64,000 nt of DNA from an uncultured Paracoccus sp. (GTDB lineage Bacteria > Pseudomonadota > Alphaproteobacteria > Rhodobacterales > Rhodobacteraceae), in NCBI RefSeq assembly GCF_947496875.1, contig NZ_CANMEH010000001.1:377663-441662 (forward strand). Direction: 5' to 3'. Shown here one piece after another: positions 37,463 through 46,677 of this stretch. The number at the start of each line of letters is the position of its first letter. Within the stretch, counting starts at the first letter, position 1. Below the pieces are notes generated by a model, which was given only the letters and a program-made list of their open reading frames with translations, searched no databases and was not told where the DNA came from. Position numbers and translations under genes: made by a program.

Positions 37463-38533
37463 GTGAACCCGCTCGACCGCATTATCGAAACTGCCCGCGC
37501 CCGCCGCGCCCATATCATCCTGCCCGAGGGCCGCGATCCCCGCGTGCGTGAAGCCGCCGCCCGCGTTGTCGCCGAAGGCATCGCCCGTATCACGCTGTTA
37601 GACGGCGAGGCGCCCGGCGCAGCCAGCATCGACAGTGCGACTGCGCTCGACCTCCCCGAACTCGCCGCAACCTGGCACGACCTGCGCAAGGGCAAGGGGC
37701 TGACAGCCGAGGCCGCGCTTGACGAGGTGCGCGATCCCATCCGCCAAGCTGCGATACGGGTGCGGTTGGGTCAGGCGGACGGCACTGTCGGCGGCGCGGT
37801 TGCGACCACTTCCGACACAGTCCGCGCCGCCTTGCAGGCGATCGGCCGCGCGCCGGGCGTGCGGATCGTGTCGAGCTTCTTTCTGATGCTTCCGCCTGAG
37901 GGCAGGGCGCCCCGGACTGAAACCAGCATGGGCTCGCCCACCGACTCTGACGCGGCAGCGGATGCGGGCACGCACACGGGCCGCAATGTCGAGGATGCGA
38001 TTACCGTGGGCGTCAGAGGTCTTGCCGCCGATCCCCTGAAAAGCGGAATGATATTTGCCGATTGTGGGTTGGTGATTGCCCCGGACGCCGCGGAGCTCGC
38101 CGACATCGCGATCGCCGCCGCTGGTTCCTGCCAGCGTCTGCTGGAGCAGACGCCGCGGGTCGCCCTGCTGTCGTTCTCGACCGCCGGGTCGGCAGAGCAT
38201 CCGAGCCTCGGCCGCATCCGTGAGGCGCTCGCCCTCGTCCGAGAGCGAATGCCGAAGCTGGAGATTGATGGTGAACTGCAATTCGACGCTGCGCTCGACG
38301 AGGAGGTCCGGGCGAAGAAGGCGCCGCGAAGCAGGCTGACCGGCCCGGCCAACGTTTTTATTTTCCCGGACCTCGCCTCGGGAAATATCGGCTACAAGAT
38401 TGCCCAAAGGCTCGGAGGGCTGACCGCCGTCGGGCCGATCCTCCAAGGTCTCGCCCGCCCGGCAAACGACCTCTCCCGCGGTTGCTCAGTGCAGGACATA
38501 ATCGCAGCAGTTGCGGTTACTGCCGTTCAGTGA
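37463..38533 (+). CDS. pta: Phosphate acetyltransferase
   Basis: Converts the acetyl phosphate made by Xsc to acetyl-CoA, completing carbon entry to central metabolism. The 356-residue protein is the single-domain type: ARRAHIILPEGRDPRVREAA, GTVGGAVATTSDTVRAALQ, LPPEGRAPRTET, NVFIFPDLASGNIGYKIAQR and GPILQGLARPANDLSRG are all family signatures. The GTG start lies 3 bp after tauZ. Pta of this short form is the one encoded with xsc in alphaproteobacteria. Confidence 0.95.
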   Translation: MNPLDRIIETARARRAHIILPEGRDPRVREAAARVVAEGIARITLLDGEAPGAASIDSATALDLPELAATWHDLRKGKGLTAEAALDEVRDPIRQAAIRVRLGQADGTVGGAVATTSDTVRAALQAIGRAPGVRIVSSFFLMLPPEGRAPRTETSMGSPTDSDAAADAGTHTGRNVEDAITVGVRGLAADPLKSGMIFADCGLVIAPDAAELADIAIAAAGSCQRLLEQTPRVALLSFSTAGSAEHPSLGRIREALALVRERMPKLEIDGELQFDAALDEEVRAKKAPRSRLTGPANVFIFPDLASGNIGYKIAQRLGGLTAVGPILQGLARPANDLSRGCSVQDIIAAVAVTAVQ

Positions 38534-38877
38534 CGCGAGGCCGAGTCGAAAAGCGAAGTCTCTCGTTCCACGCCGGTTTCTACTGTGCAGCGGGGATGTC
38601 TCTAAGCCAGGCAACGAGCACCAGTCCTCAACGCTCCGCTTACGGCGGTTCCGAATGTCTTTTTTCGCCGACGCAGTCGTATAGGTGTAGGTTTAGGCGC
38701 ACCATTCCCCGGCACGCGGCGAATCGGGACATTGTGTGCGGTTGAATGGAAGCGCTGAAATAAAGTTCGCACGGCCGCTTACATCTTAGAAGCGGAAAAG
38801 CGTCTTGCGGCATGAAGGGTCGCCGAACAATATCGGCGACCCTCCTTTGTGTGTTGCCGCGGGCGGGTTCCTGACGG
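38534..38877. other. Gap between pta and the TRAP binding-protein gene
   Basis: 344 bp between convergent genes. Apart from the terminator hairpin at 38816-38843 I find no gene or repeat. The DNA is richer in A/T than the flanking tau genes. Confidence 0.6.
38816..38843. terminator. Bidirectional terminator between pta and the TRAP operon
   Basis: Perfect 11-bp stem AGGGTCGCCGA / TCGGCGACCCT with the loop ACAATA. On the plus strand it is followed by CCTTTGTGTG. It lies 35 bp past the stop of the minus-strand TRAP binding protein and can serve both convergent units. Confidence 0.8.
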
Positions 38878-39993
38878 CTACTCTGCAGCGTTGTTCCGCA
38901 CCTCTGCCGCGCCGTTCACGACTTGCGATTGAAGCTCCAGAACACGTGAGTGGTAGGGATACACAAGTTCGGCAAAGTCCGACTGAGACTTGTAGACCCG
39001 AGCAAAGAACTCATCGCCGCCAATATATTCCTGAACGACGTCGTTCTGCGCCTGGATGAAGAGGTCGTAATATTCATCCGGCGTGTCGAGAACATTGATG
39101 CCCCCCTCCTCGTACTCGCGGACGGCGAGCGCATTTTCGTGGAGGTTCACCGCGTTTGTCATCGCGACGTTGGCGAGCGCCGCGGCCTCGATGATCGCTT
39201 TCAAATCGTCCGGAAGCCGCTCCCAGAGCGAACCGTTGATCAGCAACTCGCCAACATCAGTTTGCTGATGCAGGCCCTGCAGGTAATAGTACTCCCAGAT
39301 ATTGCTGAGGCCCAGGTTCCTGTCATCCGCCGGCCCGATCCATTCGGCCGCGTCGATCGTGCCGCGCTGCGCGGCGGGCACAATGTCACCGCCTGGCATG
39401 GCCACAGCTGGCACGCCCATCGCGTTGTAAGTCTGGCCTGCGATGCCCGGGGGAGCGCGATACTTGATGCTCCGAAACTCCTCCATATCCTCGAACGGCC
39501 GCGAGAACCACCCAAGCGGGTCTGGTCCCATGGGTTGCACCAAGAAAGGTACCACATCCAGACCCATCATATCCTGAACCAGTTCCGTGTATAGATCCCG
39601 ACCCTCACCGCTATAGTACCAGGACATGAGCGTCGTCTGATCCATGCCCGTGCTGGCAGGTACATTTGAGAACAGCACAAACGCCGAATGCTTGCCTGAC
39701 CAGTAATGTGGCCAGGCATAGCCCGCGTCGATCACGCCGTTGGCGACGGCATCGAGAATCTCGAAGGCCGAGACCTCCGCCCCATCCGGTAGAACCTCGA
39801 TTTGCAAGCGTCCGCCGGACATTGCCTCGGCTCGAGCAGCAAAGTCTTCGGTGAGCTTGAAATAAAGACTGGAATTGGGGACGGCTGTCTGGATGTTGAT
39901 GGTATAAGTCTCATCCTGCGCACTTGCGGCGCCAGTCGCGAAGAGCGCAACTGTGAAACCCAATGATGCTTCCCTGAGAAACTTCATAGACAT
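38878..39993 (-). CDS. TRAP transporter substrate-binding protein, TakP-like
   Basis: This 371-residue periplasmic protein has a signal peptide ending ASA at about residue 25. The pattern resembles the TakP type that binds 2-oxo acids and similar carboxylates: YAWPHYWSGKHSAFVLFSNV, SIKYRAPPGIAGQTYNAMGV, PGGDIVPAAQRGTIDAAEWI and the following GPADDRNLG. The true ligand is unknown. AGGAGG precedes ATG 39993 by 4 bp; a second ATG two codons later is also possible. It is the last gene of a minus-strand dctQ-dctM-dctP set. Confidence 0.87.
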   Translation of the reverse strand: MSMKFLREASLGFTVALFATGAASAQDETYTINIQTAVPNSSLYFKLTEDFAARAEAMSGGRLQIEVLPDGAEVSAFEILDAVANGVIDAGYAWPHYWSGKHSAFVLFSNVPASTGMDQTTLMSWYYSGEGRDLYTELVQDMMGLDVVPFLVQPMGPDPLGWFSRPFEDMEEFRSIKYRAPPGIAGQTYNAMGVPAVAMPGGDIVPAAQRGTIDAAEWIGPADDRNLGLSNIWEYYYLQGLHQQTDVGELLINGSLWERLPDDLKAIIEAAALANVAMTNAVNLHENALAVREYEEGGINVLDTPDEYYDLFIQAQNDVVQEYIGGDEFFARVYKSQSDFAELVYPYHSRVLELQSQVVNGAAEVRNNAAE

Positions 39994-40065
39994 TCTTCCT
40001 CCTGTTTGTGCGTTCGATAGATGAACTTTTGGTATGCGTGCCATCCTCCTTCAGATCTTTGCCCG

Positions 40066-41385
40066 TCAATTTGCCAGCGTCCGCGGAAGCCAGAGGACCA
40101 GTTCGGGAAAAGCCACCAGAAGCAGGACTACGATCAACTGAAGCACGACAAACTGGCTCATCCCAACGTAGATGTCTCCCATCCTCCATTGCGGCACAAC
40201 ACCTTTGAGAAAATAGGCGGACAGTGCCATTGGAGGGGTCAGCCATGAAGTCTGGAGGGTCACGGCTACAAGAATGCTGAACCAGAGCGGGTCATAGCCC
40301 ATCTCGATCATTGTGGGGAGGAAGATGGGCACGATCACCAGTACGATCGGTATCCATTCAAGCGGTGAGCCGAGCACGAAAACGATGCCCAAGATAATCA
40401 GAAGCATCACGTTGGGTGAGAAGGGCAGCCCGATAAGAAAGTCCGTCAACAATCGCGCGCTGCCGAGGCGGGAGAAGACCGCGCCGAAGAAGTTGGCAGA
40501 ACCAAGAAGAAACATGATCATCGCCGACATGATCAGCGTATTGTAGACGCAGCGCTTGAAAGACGACCAACTCATACTCCGATAGAGGACTGCGAGTACC
40601 AGCGAAGCGAACGCGCCGCTTGCCGCCGCGTCCGTCGGGGTGGCAATTCCAGCGATGATGACACCAAGCGTAAACGTGATGACGACCATCACTGGCAAAA
40701 CCCCAAACAATAGTTCCTTGAGCTTCTCGCGCGTCGTCGTTTCGCTCATTTCGCCAGTGGTGACCGGCGGGCCGAGGGTCGGGTTGATGTAACTGCGGAC
40801 CAGGGTGTAGGCGATGTAGACCAACGAGAGCAGCAGGCCGGGAATTATGGCTGCGGTGAAAAGATCAGTTACGGGCACACCCACAACGGGCCCCATGACG
40901 ATAAGAAGGATGCTCGGCGGGATCAAAACGCCAAGGGTGCCGCCCGCAGCGATCGCACCGGCCGACATGCGGATGTCATAGCCGGAAGACTGCATGATGG
41001 GTGCAGCCATAACCCCGAGTACCGTGACGGAGGCGCCAACTATACCGGTGGCAGCCGCAAAAATTGTCGCCACCAGAAGGACGACGAGGTACAGTGCACC
41101 GCGTATCCGGCCCAAGAGCAGACGCAGCGCCTGAAACATGCGTTCCATCAAACCTGATTGTTCGAGTACAAAGCCCATGAACAGGAATAGCGGTATCGCC
41201 GCCATCGTCGTGTTCCGCATGAGGGAGAAGAACTGGAACTGCATAAGCGATACAACCCGCTCGCCCATGCCGAACCAGCCGAATACCAGAGAGATGAAGA
41301 TGAAGGTAAATGCCATTGGGTAGCCGGTAAGAATCCCAATGAATGCGAAGGCGAGTGCGATCAGCCCAAGTACAGGTTCGCTCAC
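40066..41385 (-). CDS. TRAP transporter large permease (DctM type)
   Basis: This 439-residue membrane protein has about 12 helices. Typical features are AIPLFLFMGFVLEQSGLMER, the loop ATGIVGASVTVLGVMAAPIM, AGGTLGVLIPPSILLIVMGP, ATPTDAAASGAFASLV and the late TLQTSWLTPPMALSAYFLKG. The last matches TRAP subgroups that move carboxylates. Its start overlaps the stop of the dctQ-type gene by 4 bp (ATGA). It is followed after 72 bp by the binding-protein gene. Confidence 0.92.
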   Translation of the reverse strand: MSEPVLGLIALAFAFIGILTGYPMAFTFIFISLVFGWFGMGERVVSLMQFQFFSLMRNTTMAAIPLFLFMGFVLEQSGLMERMFQALRLLLGRIRGALYLVVLLVATIFAAATGIVGASVTVLGVMAAPIMQSSGYDIRMSAGAIAAGGTLGVLIPPSILLIVMGPVVGVPVTDLFTAAIIPGLLLSLVYIAYTLVRSYINPTLGPPVTTGEMSETTTREKLKELLFGVLPVMVVITFTLGVIIAGIATPTDAAASGAFASLVLAVLYRSMSWSSFKRCVYNTLIMSAMIMFLLGSANFFGAVFSRLGSARLLTDFLIGLPFSPNVMLLIILGIVFVLGSPLEWIPIVLVIVPIFLPTMIEMGYDPLWFSILVAVTLQTSWLTPPMALSAYFLKGVVPQWRMGDIYVGMSQFVVLQLIVVLLLVAFPELVLWLPRTLAN

Positions 41386-41939
41386 GTGTGTCCGCCTCGT
41401 TCCTGAAACGGACGATTGGAGAGAATGCTGAAAAAGCTCTTGAGCAACTCTGAGACTCCCTGGATCAGCAATAGTGCGCCTGCGATGGGCATTACAGTTT
41501 TTAGAGGGTAGATGATCGGCATCAGGGGACTGGTCGGTATGCGCTCACCCTGCTTCCAAGAGGTCACGGCATAGTCGAAGGTTGTTGCGGTGAAGAAGTA
41601 CATCGCCGGAAAAAACAAGAAGAGCGTGAAGACTCCGTCGATTATTCCTTGCCAGCGGGGAGACAGGACGTTGAATAGAAAGTCCGCACGGACGTGTTTG
41701 TCGAGGCCCAGTGTATAGGCCGCTCCCAGCATGAAAAGCGCTCCGTAGAGCATAAAAGTCGCATCGTAGGCCCACATCGTCGGTCTGTTGAACACGAACC
41801 GGGCGACGACTTCCCATATGAGCGCACCAATCATTGGCACGATAAGCCAAGCCGCCGCTTTACCCACGACCATCGCCGGCATGTCCAGGATGTTTGCAGC
41901 ACGCCGCAGCCGGCGCTCCTGCACGTCGCTTATTGCCAT
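41382..41939 (-). CDS. TRAP transporter small permease (DctQ type)
   Basis: This 185-residue protein has four membrane helices: WLIVPMIGALIWEVVARFVF, MLYGALFMLGAAYTLG, FTLFLFFPAMYFFTATTF and TVMPIAGALLLIQGVSELL. The spacing KHVRADFLFNVLSPRWQG after the second is usual for DctQ. It is the first gene of the transporter set and starts 164 bp downstream of the IclR gene on the same strand, so either one long transcript or a promoter in that gap is possible. Confidence 0.88.
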   Translation of the reverse strand: MAISDVQERRLRRAANILDMPAMVVGKAAAWLIVPMIGALIWEVVARFVFNRPTMWAYDATFMLYGALFMLGAAYTLGLDKHVRADFLFNVLSPRWQGIIDGVFTLFLFFPAMYFFTATTFDYAVTSWKQGERIPTSPLMPIIYPLKTVMPIAGALLLIQGVSELLKSFFSILSNRPFQERGGHT

Positions 41940-42103
41940 TCACGGCTCCTTCACTCGCGCGCAACTTTGCAGGCCACCCGTAGTGGTTCTCTCAGTGAAC
42001 ACCCGGTGGACTGACGGAAAACGAGACCGTTGGGCTCATCCAGCAGCAACTTAGTGCGATTCGCAACGGTTATTATCCCGGCGCTGGCGACAAGGTTTGC
42101 TGC

Positions 42104-42880
42104 TCAGTCCCTGAGCATGAGGCTCGACAGATTATCGGCAGCGGCGCGCAATTGCGGCAGGAACGTCAGGGCGTGCGAGAGGTCAAACCGCTGTGTCGGC
42201 GCATGGAACGACAAGGTGGAGGCCAGTCGTCCGTTGCTCTCGAGGATCGGCACAGCAACCGCGACCATGCCCGAGATGAATTCCTGATCGTCGGTTGCGT
42301 ATCCGAGCCTGCGGATTTCCGCTATTTCGGCCCGGAGGCGAAGTTGGTCGGTGATCGTAGCTGGTGTATGGCGGTTGAGATCGGCCGCCGATGCAAAGCT
42401 CTCGAAATGTCGTCCAGTTAGCGAGCTGAGATACATCTTGCCGCTGGCCGTGCAGTGGAACGGTACCCGCGTTCCGATGGGCAGCTGGATACGCAACGGC
42501 CATTCCGTCTCGACCCGCTCGACGTAGATCATGGCCGTCCGGTCGGGCAGTGCCACATTACAGGTCTCGCCGATTTCGGAGGCCAAGCGTGTAAGGACTG
42601 CAATGCGGGCAGTGCGAACACGGAGCGATGACATGATGCCGCCGGCAAGTTCTCGTACTCGACGCCCCGGGGTGTAGCTCCGCCCGTCGATGTCGCGCTG
42701 CAGGTATCCCGCCTCCTCCAAGGTGGCGAAAAGCCGGTGAATGGTCGGCTTCGGCAGACCGAGCGTTTCGTTCACCATCGTGGGTGTCACGGGCACGCCA
42801 ACCCGGGCGACTTCCTCCAGAACGAGGAGCAGGCGCAGGCTCGGGAGCGAGGTAGCCTGGTCGTCGTCGGAATGAGGCAT
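42104..42880 (-). CDS. IclR family transcriptional regulator
   Basis: This 258-residue regulator has an N-terminal winged helix at about 12-70 (LRLLLVLEEVARVGVPVTP, PKPTIHRLFATLEEAGYLQR) and a GAF-like effector domain containing VPFHCTASGKMYLSSLTG and TDDQEFISGMVAVAVPIL. ATG 42880 is preceded by AAGAGA; the frame is open further upstream without support. It lies between the TRAP genes (downstream, same strand) and the divergent GMC oxidoreductase and probably regulates both, binding the palindrome at 42974. Confidence 0.88.
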   Translation of the reverse strand: MPHSDDDQATSLPSLRLLLVLEEVARVGVPVTPTMVNETLGLPKPTIHRLFATLEEAGYLQRDIDGRSYTPGRRVRELAGGIMSSLRVRTARIAVLTRLASEIGETCNVALPDRTAMIYVERVETEWPLRIQLPIGTRVPFHCTASGKMYLSSLTGRHFESFASAADLNRHTPATITDQLRLRAEIAEIRRLGYATDDQEFISGMVAVAVPILESNGRLASTLSFHAPTQRFDLSHALTFLPQLRAAADNLSSLMLRD

Positions 42881-42973
42881 GGCGTCTCTTGATCTCAAAT
42901 GTGCTGTGCAGAAGTGCCACACATACTGCGGAACGGAAAGTTCGGGCATTCGGCAGAGTCTGCAAATGGATCA

Positions 42974-42992
42974 ATGAGACTTGCGGTCTCAT
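42974..42992. promoter_or_regulatory. Putative IclR operator in the iclR-GMC gap
   Basis: Perfect inverted repeat ATGAGAC-ttgcg-GTCTCAT with 7-bp arms and a 5-bp spacer, in the 160-bp divergent gap, 49 bp before the GMC start codon. IclR proteins usually bind short palindromes placed this way. Confidence 0.6.
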
Positions 42993-43040
42993 ATTTCTCC
43001 ATGGTATTCAGGTTCATCCAGTTGGACAGGGGACTCTGTA

Positions 43041-44639
43041 ATGGATGTCTTGACAGCCGATTACGTTGTCGTTGGCGCAGGTTCTGCAGGCTGCGTCTTG
43101 GCCAATCGGCTCAGCGCCAACCCATCCGTGCGGGTCGTTTTGCTCGAAGCGGGCGGCCGCGACTGGAACCCGTGGATCCACATCCCGGTGGGATACTTCA
43201 AGACGATGCACAATCCAGCGGTGGATTGGTGCTACAGGACCGAGCCGGACGAAGGACTGAATGGCCGCCAGTTGGACTGGCCGCGCGGAAAGGTACTGGG
43301 AGGTTCGTCGTCCCTCAACGGTTTGCTGTATGTACGCGGACAGCCGCAGGACTACGACCGCTGGCGGCAGATGGGAAATGTCGGATGGGGATGGGATGAC
43401 GTCCTGCCGCTGTTCAAGCGAGCAGAGGGGCAGGAGCGCGGCGCTGACGAGTACCACGGCGCGGATGGACCGCTCACGGTTTCCGACATGCGTCTGTCGA
43501 GGCCGATTTGTGACGCCTGGGTGTCCGCCGCCCAGAGTGCCGGCTACAACTTCAACTCCGATTATAACGGGGTGAGTCAGGAGGGCGTCGGATACTTCCA
43601 ACTCACCGCCCGGAACGGGTGGCGCTGTAGCGCCGCGGTTGCGTATCTCAATCCGGCCCGCAAGCGCCCTAACCTTCGCATAGTGACACGCGCGCATGTT
43701 ACCCGAGTGATGATAGAGGGTGGACGAGCCACGGGCGTGGTCTATCGCGAGAAAGGTGGTGCGGAGCAGCAGGTTTTCGCGGGCGCGGAGGTCGTTCTTG
43801 CATCAGGCGCAATCGGTTCGCCCCAATTGCTGATGCTGTCGGGCGTGGGAGACGCAGGACATCTGCGTGAGCAAGGGATCAGCGTTGTCGCCGATCTGCC
43901 CGGTGTGGGGCGGAACCTGCAAGATCACCTTCAGGCGCGTCTCGTGTTCAAGTGCAACGAAAAGACGCTGAATGATGAGGTCCGTAGCTTGTTAAATCAG
44001 GCCGGCATCGCGCTCAGATATGCGATTTCGCGTTCGGGGCCGATGGCAATGGCGGCGAGCCTTGCCACCGGTTTTCTGCGCACCTCCGAAAACCTCGAGA
44101 CGCCTGACATTCAGTTCCATGTGCAGCCCTGGTCTGCCGATAGCCCCGGAGAGGGAGTGCACCCGTTCTCAGCTTTCACCACATCCGTTTGCCAACTGCG
44201 GCCGGAGAGCCGGGGAGAGATCCGGCTCAAATCTTCGGACCCCAAGACGTATCCGGCGATCCGTCCCAACTACCTGGCGACGGACACAGATCAACGCACA
44301 ATAGTGGAAGGGATCAGGATTGCCCGCCGCATTGCGGGTATGGAGCCTCTTAGGTCGAAGATCACCGAGGAGTATCGGCCTGGCTTGGCCGCGCAAACAG
44401 ATGACGAACTGCTTGAGTGGGCCCGCAATACTGCCACAACCATCTATCACCCGACCGGAACTTGCAAGATGGGCTCTGGGCGCGATTCGGTGGTTGACGC
44501 CCGGCTTCGCGTCCGTGGTATCAATGGGCTGCGGGTGGCCGACTGCTCCATCATGCCCGAGATCGTCTCAGGCAATACGAACGCTCCGGCAATCATGATC
44601 GGCGAGAAGGCAAGCGATCTGATTATTGAGGACAGGTGA
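43041..44639 (+). CDS. GMC family oxidoreductase (choline/alcohol dehydrogenase type)
   Basis: This 532-residue FAD flavoprotein has the dinucleotide motif [18 protein letters not shown] at the start, GMC signature 1 [20 protein letters not shown], signature 2 [15 protein letters not shown], and the active-site His in [14 protein letters not shown] followed by [12 protein letters not shown] and [14 protein letters not shown]. Substrates in this group include choline, long-chain and polyethylene glycol alcohols; none can be chosen here. ATG 43041 follows AGGGGA. The divergent IclR and the TakP-like TRAP set suggest it oxidises an alcohol related to the imported acid (inference). Confidence 0.9.
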   Translation: MDVLTADYVVVGAGSAGCVLANRLSANPSVRVVLLEAGGRDWNPWIHIPVGYFKTMHNPAVDWCYRTEPDEGLNGRQLDWPRGKVLGGSSSLNGLLYVRGQPQDYDRWRQMGNVGWGWDDVLPLFKRAEGQERGADEYHGADGPLTVSDMRLSRPICDAWVSAAQSAGYNFNSDYNGVSQEGVGYFQLTARNGWRCSAAVAYLNPARKRPNLRIVTRAHVTRVMIEGGRATGVVYREKGGAEQQVFAGAEVVLASGAIGSPQLLMLSGVGDAGHLREQGISVVADLPGVGRNLQDHLQARLVFKCNEKTLNDEVRSLLNQAGIALRYAISRSGPMAMAASLATGFLRTSENLETPDIQFHVQPWSADSPGEGVHPFSAFTTSVCQLRPESRGEIRLKSSDPKTYPAIRPNYLATDTDQRTIVEGIRIARRIAGMEPLRSKITEEYRPGLAAQTDDELLEWARNTATTIYHPTGTCKMGSGRDSVVDARLRVRGINGLRVADCSIMPEIVSGNTNAPAIMIGEKASDLIIEDR

Positions 44640-45053
44640 GCGCCGAATTCTGTTGTGATGCCAAGCACAAATTTGCCGTTGCAGCTGGAATCAGCGGGCT
44701 GACGTCCGCTGTGACAAACCGGCAACTGATGTAAGGATAAACCAACGAAGCCCCAATCAAATGCCCATTACTAAGGCCCAATTATTGGTGAAGAAAAGGG
44801 GCTCCGACAGATTGATAGATTGAGCCCGCAGGCGGAGTCACGGTCGGGCCAGTAACGATACAAAAGCAACTATTCCGGGTTTCGCATGGGATTATCAAAT
44901 GACGTGCGCTCGGTAGCGGGCTTAATTTCCCCTCTCCGGAGTTGACATGATCACGGACGAGAGTAGGCTTACCATGTCGCCCGCGTCCTGAGCGGGTGAG
45001 TACGGCAGTTTCGCCCGCATTCGCTTGGTGATCTTAACTCAGAGGTTTGAAGC
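44640..45053. other. Intergenic region before the ABC transporter operon
   Basis: 414 bp without a supported gene. A TTGACA at 44942-44947 with TAGGCT 16 bp downstream (44964-44969) is the best promoter candidate, about 85 bp before the binding-protein ATG. A short hairpin CCCGC-GTCCTGA-GCGGG follows at about 44979-44996 in the presumed leader. The DNA is visibly richer in A/T than the core region. Confidence 0.5.
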
Positions 45054-46649
45054 ATGACTCCGACAACCATGATTTCACGCCGGAAGCTGCTCATTACGAC
45101 GGCGATGGCCACGCCCGTGATGGTGTTGGGCGTGCCGTTGTTGGCTCAGGAGCCGCAGCGAGGCGGAACTCTTGTCCAGCTTGTGGAGGATACTCCGCGG
45201 CACTTCAATCCTGCTGTTCAATCTGGGATTGCGACCGGCGAGCCTGGGACGCAGATCTTCGCCTCGCTCTTGCGCTTTGACGAGGGTTTCGAGCCGCAGC
45301 CCTACCTTGCTGAAAGCTGGGAAATGTCCCAGGATGGCCTGAAAGTGACCGTTACTCTGGTCGAAAATGCGACTTTCCATGACGGCGAGCCGATTACATC
45401 CGAAGATGTAGCGTTCTCGATTGAGACAGTAAAAAAATACCACCCATTCACTGCAATGTTTGCGCCTGTCGATTCCGTCGATACGCCTGATGCGCGAACC
45501 GCGGTCATAAACCTTGGCCGACCGCATCCGGCGATCTATCTTGCGATGTCATCCCAGCTGCTCTCGATCATTCCGAAGCACATCTACGGTGATGGGCAGG
45601 ATATCCCGTCTCATCCGCGTAATACCGAGAACGTGGTCGGATCGGGTCCGTTCAGGTTGACTGAGTTCAACCGCGGACAGAACTACATCCTTGAACGGTA
45701 TGAGAACTTTTTCATCAAAGAGCGACCTTATCTTGACCGCATAGTCACGCGGATCATCGAAGATTCCTCGGCGCGGGCGATAGCAATGGAGAATGGCGAG
45801 GCTCAGCTCACCGCGTTTGAGTCAAACCCTCGCGACATCAAGCGCATGGAGGCAAACCCCAATCTCGAGGTTACATCAGAAGGATACGCCGGGATTGGTC
45901 CGCTGGTTTGGCTCGCCTTCAACACTAAGAAAGCCCCGCTTGACGACAAGCGTGTTCGTCAGGCAATTGCCTGCGCGGTAGACCGAGATTTCATCGTAAA
46001 CGCACTTCTGCTTGGAACGGCAGCACCAACACTGAATGGTATCCATCCGGGCAGTCCCTTCTACAATCCGGACGTTGATCCATATGCATTGGATCTGGAT
46101 AGGGCGAACGCCCTCCTCGACGAAGCTGGTCATGCACCCGACGCGAATGGGACGCGGTTCAGCCTCGTCATCGACTACGGTTCGGAGCCCACCAAACCGA
46201 TGGCCGAATATATCCGGCCTGCGCTGAAAAAGATCGGGATCGACGTATCGGTCCGGTCGGCGCCGGACTTCGCGACCTGGGCGCAGCGTATCTCGAATTA
46301 TGATTTCGATATGACTTGGGACACAGTGTTCAATTGGGGCGATCCTGTTATCGGCGTAAACCGAACTTATCAGAGCAGTAATATTAGGCCGGGAGTGATT
46401 TGGTCAAACACACAGCAATATGAAAGTCAGAAGGTGGACGAAATCATCGCCGCCGCAAACGTTGAGAACGATCCCGAGAAACGGAAGCAGCTCTACTTTG
46501 ATATGCAGGAGATCTTAAATGACGATCTTCCACTCTATCCGGTATATACGGTCCCGTATCACACGATCAACTCGACGCGGGTCGGTAATCCGCCGCGAGG
46601 AATTTGGGCGACGTGCGCACCTTTGGATCGCGTATTTCTGAAGTCGTGA
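45054..46649 (+). CDS. ABC transporter substrate-binding protein, family 5 (dipeptide/oligopeptide type)
   Basis: This 531-residue periplasmic protein starts with a twin-arginine signal (MISRRKLLITTAMATPVMVL), so it is probably exported folded by Tat. The family 5 body shows QLVEDTPRHFNPAVQSG, FHDGEPITSEDVAFSIE, VVGSGPFRLTEFNRGQNY and VRQAIACAVDRDFIVNALL. Relatives bind peptides, nickel chelates, opines or glycosides, so the ligand is open. It heads an operon with two permeases, two ATPases, an amidohydrolase and a CobW-type GTPase. Confidence 0.92.
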   Translation: MTPTTMISRRKLLITTAMATPVMVLGVPLLAQEPQRGGTLVQLVEDTPRHFNPAVQSGIATGEPGTQIFASLLRFDEGFEPQPYLAESWEMSQDGLKVTVTLVENATFHDGEPITSEDVAFSIETVKKYHPFTAMFAPVDSVDTPDARTAVINLGRPHPAIYLAMSSQLLSIIPKHIYGDGQDIPSHPRNTENVVGSGPFRLTEFNRGQNYILERYENFFIKERPYLDRIVTRIIEDSSARAIAMENGEAQLTAFESNPRDIKRMEANPNLEVTSEGYAGIGPLVWLAFNTKKAPLDDKRVRQAIACAVDRDFIVNALLLGTAAPTLNGIHPGSPFYNPDVDPYALDLDRANALLDEAGHAPDANGTRFSLVIDYGSEPTKPMAEYIRPALKKIGIDVSVRSAPDFATWAQRISNYDFDMTWDTVFNWGDPVIGVNRTYQSSNIRPGVIWSNTQQYESQKVDEIIAAANVENDPEKRKQLYFDMQEILNDDLPLYPVYTVPYHTINSTRVGNPPRGIWATCAPLDRVFLKS

Positions 46650-46677
46650 AACTTGGCCGGGATTCGAGAGAGGCGAC

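Noticed and set aside
39247..39262. Short CAGTTTGCTGA-like inverted repeats at about 27177 and 39255
   Set aside because: The second copy is inside the TRAP binding-protein gene and the match is only about ten bases, so it is probably chance.
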